Part shown: piece by piece, positions 46,101 to 53,030 of the stretch
Layout of the letters: the number at the start of each line of letters is the position of its first letter
Position numbering within the stretch: position 1 is the first letter of the stretch
From: Mucilaginibacter hurinus
GTDB lineage: Bacteria > Bacteroidota > Bacteroidia > Sphingobacteriales > Sphingobacteriaceae
Length of the DNA: 64,000 nt
Direction: 5' to 3'
Assembly: GCF_003324525.1 (NCBI RefSeq)
Contig: NZ_QGDC01000004.1
Location: 248,001 to 312,000, forward strand
Made by a program: the position numbers and the translations under genes
The notes under the pieces: model-generated
The model's database searches: none
Told to the model about the DNA's origin: nothing
Seen by the model: the letters and a program-made list of their open reading frames with translations, nothing else

Positions 46101-49100
46101 GTCTGTTTAGCAAATGAGTTTATGTTGATTATGTTGCCTGTGATGTTATTTTTGTAGATAGTAATTCCGCGTATGGTATCCAGCGATGTTCCATAATATG
46201 CATATACTGAAGATATAATATCAGTTTTACCATCGCCATTCATGTCATTAAAATGAAGCGTTGATACATACTCATAAGGTGAAGTGTTATCCAGATTAAA
46301 ACTAACTCCGGGTAAAAAATAGCCGGCTGTGCTACTACCGTATATGTTACGAAATACAGTAAATTTTTTACTGCCACTGTGCATAACAATTAATTCACTT
46401 TTCCCGTCATTGTCCAAATCATTGAAATAGATGGCGCGTGTACCCGGCAAGCGCGTGTCAAAACTAATTTTAGATGCCAATGCCGGCACACTGCCAACTT
46501 CGCTTATGTTCCTGAAAACTGTTATTGTGCCGCTGTTTGTGTAGGCAACAACAATATCAGTTTTGTTATCGCCGTCAATATCTGTTACATCAAGTACTGC
46601 AAGCTGGCCAACTGTAGCCACAACAATTGGATTTGAAAACTCCACTTCTGTTGCTGATGCAGAAACATTTCTGCTGACAACAATCTCGTTCTTATCGTTT
46701 ATTGAAACTGCATCTATCTTGCCATCATTGTCAATATCAACCAATTTCAGCGCACGTACCGAAGATTTCATTTCTGTAAAACTGGGCACTTCAGCTCCAG
46801 GCGTTGAAGTGTTTAGGTTATACGTTAAATTACCGTTGCTTAACTGTACCAAATCCAGCATTCCGTCGCCGTTGATATCCATTGCCATATTCGAAGAGTT
46901 TATAGCAATACCTTTTTTTACAAATGATGCGATGCAGAGATTTCCTTTTTCTGCTACGTTTCTAAAAAAATGGCTATCCGCTACTATGTCTATCTTGCCA
47001 TCACCGTTAAAGTCGCCAACGTTGGTAGCTACCCCATAGCCTACCTGCATTAGTTCAAACTTTTTTTCAAACTCCAAAGGAGTTATATTGCCACGGTTTA
47101 TAAAAGTTGGCGAAAACGGCTGGTTACTAACGCTCACGCGGTTTTTAGTCGTATTACTTACAGATATGGGTCCATGCGCGGCCCCTAAGGGTACTTTAAC
47201 AATAAGTTTGCTTTTGCTGCTTTGTATCACTTCGGCTTTTACTGTACCAAAATAAACGGCGTTGTAATCCTTAACATCATTAAAGCCTTCTCCATTTATT
47301 GTAATTTCGGTACCTGCAATAGCCGCCTGAGGTGAAAAGGATGATATAAACACCGGTTGCTGAATACGATTATTGCGTACTACCGTTATCGCGTTTTCGT
47401 TCATATTTTTAATTACGATCATATCCGGCTTATAATCGTTATCCAGGTCGCAAACATTTAAACCAGCGGTTGCGCTTAATGGCAAATCAATTCTCGACGG
47501 GTAACTCAAACTCAAATACCCTGGCTTTCCTTTAAATACAGATATGGTTTTGGCCGTAGCGTTTAGTGTGGCTATATCCAACGTTCCATCTCCATCAATA
47601 TCCCCCAGTTTAACTTCAACCGGCGCATTACCCGTCACATATTCCAGCTTGTTTTCAACCTGAATAACGTTATTTACAACACTCATATCAAATACCGTTA
47701 CCGTATTGTTGCCCTTGTTTGTGACGACATAATACGGACTCTGCCCGCCGGCATAAGCGCCCACGGCTATATCGGACGGGTTTAGCCCGGCATCAGCAAC
47801 AAATTTTTCTATAAAAGATGGTTTAATATCGGTGCCTTGCGCTACATTGTTTAAATGAACCGAAAAAGTGTTATCACCCGAATTGGTCACAATAACGTCG
47901 ACCTTACCATCATGGTTAACATCAGAAGCTATAATTGATGATGGTGATTTGCCGCTTGCAAAATCTGCCTTGTCAGCAAATGATGTCGCAGTTATATTAA
48001 CTATGTTTGAGGTATTACGCAGTATCGAAAAGGTATTGTCGCCGCTGTTAACAACGGCTAAATCCGGCTTGCCGTCAACTGTAACATCCACTGGTATAAG
48101 CTTGACGGGGTTTAAGCCGGTGGCAAAGTCTACCTTGGGTGAAAAAGATGTGGCAAATGCACCGCTGCCCGGAGATAAATTATGCAGCACAGATACGGTG
48201 TTAGCAGTCCCGTTAACCGTAATAATTTCAGGCTTGCCATCATTATTAATGTCTTTTATAACTACACTGACCGGGCCGTCTCCGGTTGCATATTTCATTA
48301 CTGTACTAAACGAAGCCTCTGTTAATCCTGGTTTTACTGTTACATTAGTATATGCGTAAACATTGTTATCGTTTTTATTAACAACCACCAAATCCGGCTT
48401 ATTATCACCGTTTAAATCGCCAATAGCCGTGGCCACCGGCGTGTTACCTGATGGTAAATTGAAATTTTCAACAAAGTCAAACTCGTTAATCTCATAGTTT
48501 GATGCATACTTAGGCGCAAACGGCGCTGCACTGCTTACAGTAAGATTCTTATCCTTATTAAGCACAGTTATATACTCGTAAGAGGCACCTGACGGTATAG
48601 TTACTGTGATGTTTTTTCGCGTGGACGTGACTACAGGGGCTTTTATCGTGCCAAAGCGAACCTCGTTATTGGCACGCTCGGCACTAAAATTCTCGCCATC
48701 TATCCCCAACTTTAAACCGATGCTATTGGTTGAATAGGGCGTTAAACTTTTTATGATAGGCAACGCCATTGGATTATTGCGATTTATTGCTATACTTTTT
48801 TGTCCGGTGACCATATCGGTATAACCATCGCCGTCAATGTCACAAAAAGAAATACCTACACTGGACGGATTAATATAATTGGTTTGCCTTTTCAAAAATG
48901 AACTTGTAGTGATCGTGCCGCCGACAACTTCATTGCGAAGTATATATATCTGCCTTTTCTCATTAACGGTGACTAACGATTCGCAAATCAATTCGGGTTT
49001 GCCGTCCCCATCCATATCTTTTGCAGCAATTGAAGTAACGCCGGCCCCATCAGAGTAACCTATGTTTGGGCCAAAACTTATAGCATTAGCGTCTACGGAA

Positions 49101-50242
49101 GTATTTTGAAAAATAGAAAATTTATAGGTACCGTCCCGGTAGTAAGTGGTTAGTAACTCCGGCTTCCCATCCCCGTTTATATCTGCAAGTGTTTGTGAGC
49201 TTGGGAAATAAGTGGGCATAAGTTCGACAGCGGGAGTAAATGAACTTGTGTTAATTAATCCTTGAGATGAGACGTTACGGTAAAAAGTTGTCTTTCGGTT
49301 ATAATTGCTAACCACAATATCCGGCTTACCATCGCTATTAAGGTCGCTTATACTTACAAGCATATTTTGGCCCTCGGTATTTTTATTAATTTGAACATCT
49401 ACTTTATCATCAAATGAACCCGGTAAAATATTACCCATTACAGATTTATTACGCCATATCGATATAGTGTTCTGCCCATTGGAAGTTACAAAATCCGGTC
49501 TGCCATCTACATCAACATCCGCCACATGAAATATTATAGACGCAGGTATATTTAGTACAATGCTGGTGAATGAAGCAGAGTTAATAGTGCCTGGTATGGA
49601 TGAATTTATTAGCACAGCGATTTTGCTGTTACGGTTGCTGGTAATTATATCTGGCCTTCCATCGCCGTTGATGTCAGTAACACTCACCAGGTAATGGTCC
49701 TTAAAAAAACTTATTTTAGTAAATGATTCTTTTGAAACACCCGCCGCCTTTCTATGGTAAATTGCTAATCCATATTCATCACCACCGGACACGAGCACAT
49801 CAGACTTTCCATCTCCATCAAAATCGGCTACCGCTGTTCTTCCATAGTTATAATATCCATATCCGTTAAAATGCAAATACACTTCAGGGTCAAAGTCTAC
49901 GTTTTGCCCTATAGGTACCGGGACCGCCGATGTAACAGAAAACGATGCCGATGAATACCCGGAAAGCTTGTTTGTAATATTAACTACTGATATTGGATTG
50001 TAAACCGCCCCTGCCGGCACCTTCACAGTTAGCTGGGTGGCCGAAGCCGTCAAAACCTCGGCTTTAACGCCACCAAACAAAACAGCGTTATCCGTACCGG
50101 ATGGATTGAAGTTGCTACCGGCAATGGTTACTACCGCACCAATATTACCGCTTGTTGGGCTGAAAGATGTTATGACCGGCGCCTGGCCAAATGATTTACC
50201 GATAAAAATTGAAGTGAGCAGGATGAGTAAGATTCTCTTCAT
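40127..50242 (-). CDS. Giant IPT/TIG plus FG-GAP repeat surface protein with T9SS sorting tail
   Basis: A 3371-residue secreted protein with a Sec signal peptide (MKRILLILLTSIFIGKSFGQ). It then has seven tandem units, each an IPT/TIG immunoglobulin-like domain followed by seven FG-GAP/VCBS repeats. TIG domains start near residues 20, 492, 960, 1421, 1882, 2338 and 2805. The FG-GAP repeats carry DxDxDG-type calcium loops (for example DLDGDGKPDIVVVN, DINGDGKPDILAAT); by direct count there are 49, of which one (unit 2, repeat 5) has lost its loop. Seven FG-GAP repeats make one seven-bladed beta-propeller, as in integrin alpha chains. The C-terminal 80 residues (KELTIYPNPATAYSNVQYN, ending GKLIIQ) are a type A T9SS sorting domain. 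Likely a calcium-stabilised surface adhesin or glycan-binding protein. It lies downstream of the mannan locus, with its own upstream gap. Confidence 0.92.
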   Translation of the reverse strand: MKRILLILLTSIFIGKSFGQAPVITSFSPTSGNIGAVVTIAGSNFNPSGTDNAVLFGGVKAEVLTASATQLTVKVPAGAVYNPISVVNITNKLSGYSSASFSVTSAVPVPIGQNVDFDPEVYLHFNGYGYYNYGRTAVADFDGDGKSDVLVSGGDEYGLAIYHRKAAGVSKESFTKISFFKDHYLVSVTDINGDGRPDIITSNRNSKIAVLINSSIPGTINSASFTSIVLNIPASIIFHVADVDVDGRPDFVTSNGQNTISIWRNKSVMGNILPGSFDDKVDVQINKNTEGQNMLVSISDLNSDGKPDIVVSNYNRKTTFYRNVSSQGLINTSSFTPAVELMPTYFPSSQTLADINGDGKPELLTTYYRDGTYKFSIFQNTSVDANAISFGPNIGYSDGAGVTSIAAKDMDGDGKPELICESLVTVNEKRQIYILRNEVVGGTITTSSFLKRQTNYINPSSVGISFCDIDGDGYTDMVTGQKSIAINRNNPMALPIIKSLTPYSTNSIGLKLGIDGENFSAERANNEVRFGTIKAPVVTSTRKNITVTIPSGASYEYITVLNKDKNLTVSSAAPFAPKYASNYEINEFDFVENFNLPSGNTPVATAIGDLNGDNKPDLVVVNKNDNNVYAYTNVTVKPGLTEASFSTVMKYATGDGPVSVVIKDINNDGKPEIITVNGTANTVSVLHNLSPGSGAFATSFSPKVDFATGLNPVKLIPVDVTVDGKPDLAVVNSGDNTFSILRNTSNIVNITATSFADKADFASGKSPSSIIASDVNHDGKVDVIVTNSGDNTFSVHLNNVAQGTDIKPSFIEKFVADAGLNPSDIAVGAYAGGQSPYYVVTNKGNNTVTVFDMSVVNNVIQVENKLEYVTGNAPVEVKLGDIDGDGTLDIATLNATAKTISVFKGKPGYLSLSYPSRIDLPLSATAGLNVCDLDNDYKPDMIVIKNMNENAITVVRNNRIQQPVFISSFSPQAAIAGTEITINGEGFNDVKDYNAVYFGTVKAEVIQSSKSKLIVKVPLGAAHGPISVSNTTKNRVSVSNQPFSPTFINRGNITPLEFEKKFELMQVGYGVATNVGDFNGDGKIDIVADSHFFRNVAEKGNLCIASFVKKGIAINSSNMAMDINGDGMLDLVQLSNGNLTYNLNTSTPGAEVPSFTEMKSSVRALKLVDIDNDGKIDAVSINDKNEIVVSRNVSASATEVEFSNPIVVATVGQLAVLDVTDIDGDNKTDIVVAYTNSGTITVFRNISEVGSVPALASKISFDTRLPGTRAIYFNDLDNDGKSELIVMHSGSKKFTVFRNIYGSSTAGYFLPGVSFNLDNTSPYEYVSTLHFNDMNGDGKTDIISSVYAYYGTSLDTIRGITIYKNNITGNIININSFAKQTKLNAGLLKNDLKIADFDADGRPDILLGDSRGLGVIQNNPFMAPVIKNVSPKAGNVGADVIITGKGFSSAASKNIVRFGAVKAEVTGVTDTTLRVVVPIGGTFEPITVLNAEKGRVASSSSEFISGVLTDWFLDKNSFSTKITAPTGNQPGGSAISDLDGDGKPDIVVVNRASNTVSIFQNTYKGGTRTDLKTGINPSGVGVADLDNDGKPDIVVANEGSNTISVFRNTSTGPAITSSSFAAKIDFTTGEKPVALVLADIDRDGKIDILSANAGAAGFSVIHNAIDEPGSISANSFKPKVDFFTGGNPATIAVADIDGDNAPDVITGNSNSNNLSILRNKALKGAINDKTFASRVDFNSSGSIVHIATADINGDGKPDILAATKAQNTFSYYQSNAVKDTVTSYTFNGYNIYNLKAQPSCIGVSDFNGDGKPDVIVMNSTNDSLSVYNNYNNYISAPAIYFAGKSPVSAVFGDVTGDGKPDIVSVSGESNSVSVLENGLVNSAPVITAVAPSSGAPGTVVTISGKNFDEILQNNVVYFGATRATVLSGFPGLLKVSVPDGATYQPISITNKYKGLSAYASTAFNTTYLSKAPLVDSKFDIATGRNPVGVVFSDVNSDGKPDILVSSGAENSIYIYQNNITGKGAFKSGSFGPPVKVNTGTAPASMALADFDGNGVTDMVVANYNNSSISVYTRATEGSLFSGRVDYTVGKNPSSVVVTDLNSDGKPDIVVSNSGSSSLTVLRNIVSKGKLSFVTATVQTGTNPSSVAVADINADGKPDILSANFAGNSVSVIQNRTAAASQVLSFAGKIDLPAGKNPQSIAVGDVNGDGKPDIVTANKGSGNVSVITNKHASGNITSGAFNTKRDFATSGSPIFVTLNDFSGDGKVDVLVANSASQNISVLINTVSGESVTFKKSDIPVGNGPQSLMAGDLDDDGKPDVAVANFGSNTISLIHNAATMHPAPVISSFTPQSGAVDELITINGSNFNTQADKNQIVFGAVSVIPQSATTSKLTVKVPSGATQQLFGVLDLSTGLAGKSTAPFIIKHKGKSILSQIDFKRVVYTSQWNNYSDSKVADLDGDGKSDIIAIDYSNIHIQRNTTTDSAGINFVQTYFQAGSYGLRSIMIEDMDGDGKPDLLFLSNNGTQLSVMRNIADSGGITQYSFDPRVDFQLPGEATELSIGDVDADGKPDVGISYRVNYSNEIFSVYRNISVPGSFHTGSLEKGVETITGSTNMRLVGDMDTDKKPDVIGFNPDYANRGVMMYKNAMDKQITSNGFELSAQQAMTNPNRFALADIDGDGRNDLVTLTGNNTLSVFRNNNTGTANLNYDAAVQIPLTMSWSGISFGDINGDAKTDIILSGYYNSGVGFILNVNTAGAVQSNKFLPMVHYTNVVSSGVGVSVADLDNDGKPDIVTDAGSILRNDPDFDLPAITFVTPLSGKAGTTVTISGTNFNTTPSANIVYFGSVPAKVLSSTSNLLTVKAPPGATYRPVSVQNLSKGLAAYYQRYFNLTFDSDQLNFKPRATVATSGKPYAMCIFDADVDSKPDMIVASPGANKILVFHNKAVSGEIAASSFSKAIEITAAGGPVAIAAGDLDGDGKPELVVANSTDKTIGVYGNSSSPGSIDNTSFSHKFNIPLLNSPLDIKLADFDGDGKLDIYFNDQSNGYYASSVYLNRFTGALAANSFIRSSISTYGSRQANWIADLNVDGKPDFVTIDNSGRLYVIQNNFVNGAYYNQANGNAFNAGVEPQSISAGDLDGDGKPELIVANKGSNTVSVLRNTVYSNNINYEAFAAKVDISTLANPKQVSVGDVNGDGKPDIVVTFFGTSKIMVYYNAATRGNITSGSFTQKKELDGGNDADNINIGDIDGDGRADLAVTNLESHTISIIQNLNTGNLTPSSVTPEQPVSELAKELTIYPNPATAYSNVQYNLPSQSDVEVEVFDKNGKQVRAYQVKSQGAGINRVKINTDGLATGIYLINVKALDFNKTGKLIIQ
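40436..50182 (-). repeat. Seven 1.4-kb super-repeats (TIG + 7 FG-GAP each)
   Basis: Approximate unit boundaries on the plus strand: 50182-48767, 48766-47363, 47362-45981, 45980-44599, 44598-43229, 43228-41829 and 41828-40436. The period is 1370-1416 bp. DNA copies have diverged, so the repeat is clear at protein level only, and units 4 and 5 look most alike. Confidence 0.85.
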
Positions 50243-50520
50243 GAAGGCTTATGTGAACAGGTTAAGTATAAAGTATTTTAGGCGACCAATATACTTATTA
50301 TTCAATGTAATATAAAAAGCTAATTCGGGTTGAAAAGCAGCTTATATTCAAAAGATACCTGAAAAATAACAACGCTCAGATAGCATAAAACTGCCCGGTG
50401 GCGTACTTACCCAAACGGACAGTTTTCTAACTTAATAATTTGTTTTGGCGTGCGCTTCTTATCAGTAACCGGTAATTAAAAAGCCGTACGGTTATTACAC
50501 CGCGCGCGAGGTTAAACTTG
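50243..50520. other. Gap between mannan locus and giant gene
   Basis: 278 bp without a supported gene; AT-rich, and it contains one hairpin (50387-50426). It should hold the promoter of the giant gene, but no clear TAnnTTTG element was found. Confidence 0.5.
50387..50426 (-). terminator. Candidate terminator of the mannan operon
   Basis: Read on the minus strand, AAAACTGTCCG pairs with CGGGCAGTTTT (11 bp with one G-U) around an 18-base loop, ending in TTTT. It lies about 95 bp beyond the small open frame at 50521. Confidence 0.5.
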
Positions 50521-50610
50521 TTATTGACCTCTTTCGCGGGGCAAAAAGTGCACCGCTATTAGCGGGTATGCTAATACCAGTGCAACAATTACAGATATCG
50601 TCATCATCAT
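50521..50610 (-). CDS. Putative 29-residue membrane peptide
   Basis: A short open frame, 15 bp after the GH92 stop on the same strand. It starts with three consecutive ATG codons and encodes a hydrophobic segment (TISVIVALVLAYPLIAVHF) followed by a basic tail LPRERGQ and a TAA stop. This is the shape of a single-pass small membrane protein. No family is recognised and the frame could be chance, but hydrophobicity followed by a charged tail is more orderly than expected from noncoding DNA. Confidence 0.35.
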   Translation of the reverse strand: MMMTISVIVALVLAYPLIAVHFLPRERGQ

Positions 50611-50625
50611 ATTTTAATGGTGTTT

Positions 50626-52989
50626 TTACTGAACCGACGGTGGCGGTGTTTTAACCCCCCAGTCAATTTTAGGTTTATTGCCCATTACCAGCCTGAGCTT
50701 GCCGCCCTCCATCAGCTCATCAAGGTACAGCCAGCAATTGTTAAGCGGTTTGCCGTTAAACTCCGCCGATTGTACATAGATGTTCTGGGCCGAATTGTCT
50801 TTGGTTTCTATCGTCAGCGCTTTGCCGTTGCCTAACTTTACTGTCGCCTTATCAAACAGCGGGCTGCCCAGCTGTATGATCGGCCTGGCATCGGTAAAGC
50901 CTTTTACATCAAACAAACCCAATGAGGCCATCACATACCATGAGCCCAGCTGACCCTGGTCTTCGTCCTGCCCGTACCCATAGCCGTGTATGCTTTCTGT
51001 GCCGTAAAACTCGTCGCATATGGCGCGGGTCCACTTTTGTGTCAGCCACGGCTTGCCCGAGAAGTTGAACAGCCAGCTGATGTGCAGGTTGGGCTGGTTG
51101 CCATGGTTATACAATGATTTGATGCCCGCAAACGCGTCGATGGTCTTGCCGCCGCCAAAGCCGCTTTTTTGCGCCGTGGCGAATATCCCGTCAAGCCGGG
51201 TGTTGAACTCATCTTTGCCGATCGCCTCTATCAGGGCTTTAGGGTTATGCGGTACGTAAAAGGTGTACTGGATGGCATTGCCTTCCTGGAAACCGCGCCA
51301 CGCTTCGTAGGGGTCGAAACGGTCTATAAAGGTGCCATCGGCCTTTTTGGGATGGATCAGCTTTTTGGTGGGTTCAAACAGGTTCTTCCAGCCATCGGCA
51401 TAGTTTATCAGCTGCGCATAGTCCTGCTGCTTGCCCATGGCTTTTGCCATCTGCGCCGCGGCAAAGGCGCTGAAGCTGTACTCCATGGTGTGCGAGGCTG
51501 AAAAGTGCGACCCTGTCGAGTCGGTTACATCGGCTTCCAGGTAGGGTGAATACCCATGGTCTACAAAGGCTTTGGTATCCATTTTACCTGACCCTACCTT
51601 GCGCCCTGCCCACTCCAGTTCGTTGGCCTTTACGGCTTTGTAGGCCAGCGCGGTGTCATAATCGCGGATGCCGGCATTATAGGCCGCGGCTATGGCCAGC
51701 CCTACAAAGTTGGTGCCTACCCCTGATACGAAGTTGCTGTTGGCTATGCCATCGCCAAACCAGCCCCGGTCTTTGTATATCTCCAGCTGGGTGTGTACAA
51801 AGTCATTGTACTGCCCGGGGTAGGCCAGCGTCCATAACTGGGTGATGTTCCAGAAACCGCCCCAGATGGCGTCGGTATTGTTAAAGTTATAGCTGAAGTT
51901 CCCTTTCCGGTCTTTGGGCAGTACGCCTACTGCGCCGCCGAACCGGGGGAACGAGCCGTTGACGTCGCTGGCGCTGCCGCGGCCAAGCAGCGCGTGGTAC
52001 AAACCGGTATAGAATTTTACTTTGTCTTTATCGTTGGTGCCTTCTACATACAGCTTGCCCAGCTCTTTTTCCCAGGTTTCCCGGGCCTGCTGCCTGGCCT
52101 GGTCAAACGTGAGTGACGCGGCTTCTGCCTGGTAGTTTATCCTGGCATTGGCTACCGAGGTGTAGGATAGGCCTACCTTGAGCTCTATGGCTTCTTTATC
52201 CCCGGTTTTATATTCCAGGAACAGGCCCGCGCCTTTGCCGCCGGCCGAGGTGGTGTTGTGCCGGATGCCCTGCGCGTTGAAGCTGCCTACCGCACCGGGC
52301 TTTTTACTTACCTGCCCATAAATGTACATCGCTACTATGCCGCCTTCGTCGTACTTTTGTACGTATTTCGGGTAGGTGATCACAAAGCCTTCAAAGTGGG
52401 TGTCATCAATCATTTTTATACCGGCATCGCGTACTTCGCCGCTTTCGCCCTGTACGTTGCCGATGTCGAACAGTATCCTTGACTTGTCGTGCTGCGGGAA
52501 GGTGTAGCGGTGGAAGCCCACGTGCTTGGTGGCCGTCAGCTCGGCCGTTACGCCGTAATCATCCAGCAATACTTTGTAATACCCGGGTTCGGCTGTTTCG
52601 TTCTTCCGGTCAAACCGCGAACGGTAACCGCCGTCCGGGTCTTCCAGCTTGCCCGGTTTTACCTTCAGCTCGCCCGTGGCGGGCATTACGCTTACTCCCC
52701 CTACCTGCCACTCGTGAAAATGCACAAAGCCTTCTATCGAATTGTGCCGTGTATCGTAACCTACTGCTTCCCAGCCTTGCGCATTACCGTAGCTGCCGTT
52801 GGTGGACGGCGCCAGCTTGGCCATGCCGTAAGGGATGGCCGCAGGTGTGTAAAAAAACCAGCGGCTGTGCGCCGTGCCGATGTTCGGGTCGACATACGTC
52901 AGCACGCTCCTGCGCTGTGCCCCGCACGCCATCAGCAGTAACACCGCCGACGTGAATATCATATACTTTATAGGGTTGACTGTTTTCAT
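50626..52989 (-). CDS. GH92 alpha-mannosidase, lipoprotein
   Basis: A 787-residue member of glycoside hydrolase family 92, calcium-dependent exo-alpha-mannosidases that invert configuration. It has a lipobox (LLLMAC, Cys near 22), an N-terminal beta-sandwich opening VDPNIGTA (residue about 33), then the (alpha/alpha)6 domain. The general acid Glu is in QEGNAIQYTFYVPHN near residue 568; the catalytic base region is EDQGQLGSWYVMASLG near residue 676. Linkage (alpha-1,2, 1,3 or 1,4) cannot be told. By eye its coding sequence is more GC-rich than the neighbours, which hints at separate acquisition. Last enzyme of the mannan locus, 41 bp after the other GH92. Confidence 0.93.
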   Translation of the reverse strand: MKTVNPIKYMIFTSAVLLLMACGAQRRSVLTYVDPNIGTAHSRWFFYTPAAIPYGMAKLAPSTNGSYGNAQGWEAVGYDTRHNSIEGFVHFHEWQVGGVSVMPATGELKVKPGKLEDPDGGYRSRFDRKNETAEPGYYKVLLDDYGVTAELTATKHVGFHRYTFPQHDKSRILFDIGNVQGESGEVRDAGIKMIDDTHFEGFVITYPKYVQKYDEGGIVAMYIYGQVSKKPGAVGSFNAQGIRHNTTSAGGKGAGLFLEYKTGDKEAIELKVGLSYTSVANARINYQAEAASLTFDQARQQARETWEKELGKLYVEGTNDKDKVKFYTGLYHALLGRGSASDVNGSFPRFGGAVGVLPKDRKGNFSYNFNNTDAIWGGFWNITQLWTLAYPGQYNDFVHTQLEIYKDRGWFGDGIANSNFVSGVGTNFVGLAIAAAYNAGIRDYDTALAYKAVKANELEWAGRKVGSGKMDTKAFVDHGYSPYLEADVTDSTGSHFSASHTMEYSFSAFAAAQMAKAMGKQQDYAQLINYADGWKNLFEPTKKLIHPKKADGTFIDRFDPYEAWRGFQEGNAIQYTFYVPHNPKALIEAIGKDEFNTRLDGIFATAQKSGFGGGKTIDAFAGIKSLYNHGNQPNLHISWLFNFSGKPWLTQKWTRAICDEFYGTESIHGYGYGQDEDQGQLGSWYVMASLGLFDVKGFTDARPIIQLGSPLFDKATVKLGNGKALTIETKDNSAQNIYVQSAEFNGKPLNNCWLYLDELMEGGKLRLVMGNKPKIDWGVKTPPPSVQ

Positions 52990-53030
52990 CGAAATTTTAG
53001 TTATGGAGTGCGCGCCTAAAAAAACCTGGC

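Noticed and set aside
52479..52955. Overlapping long plus-strand frames opposite the GC-rich GH92 gene
   Set aside because: GC-rich coding DNA produces stop-poor antisense frames; the protein text is Arg/Pro/Ser-rich without domains, and the minus-strand GH92 reading is unambiguous.
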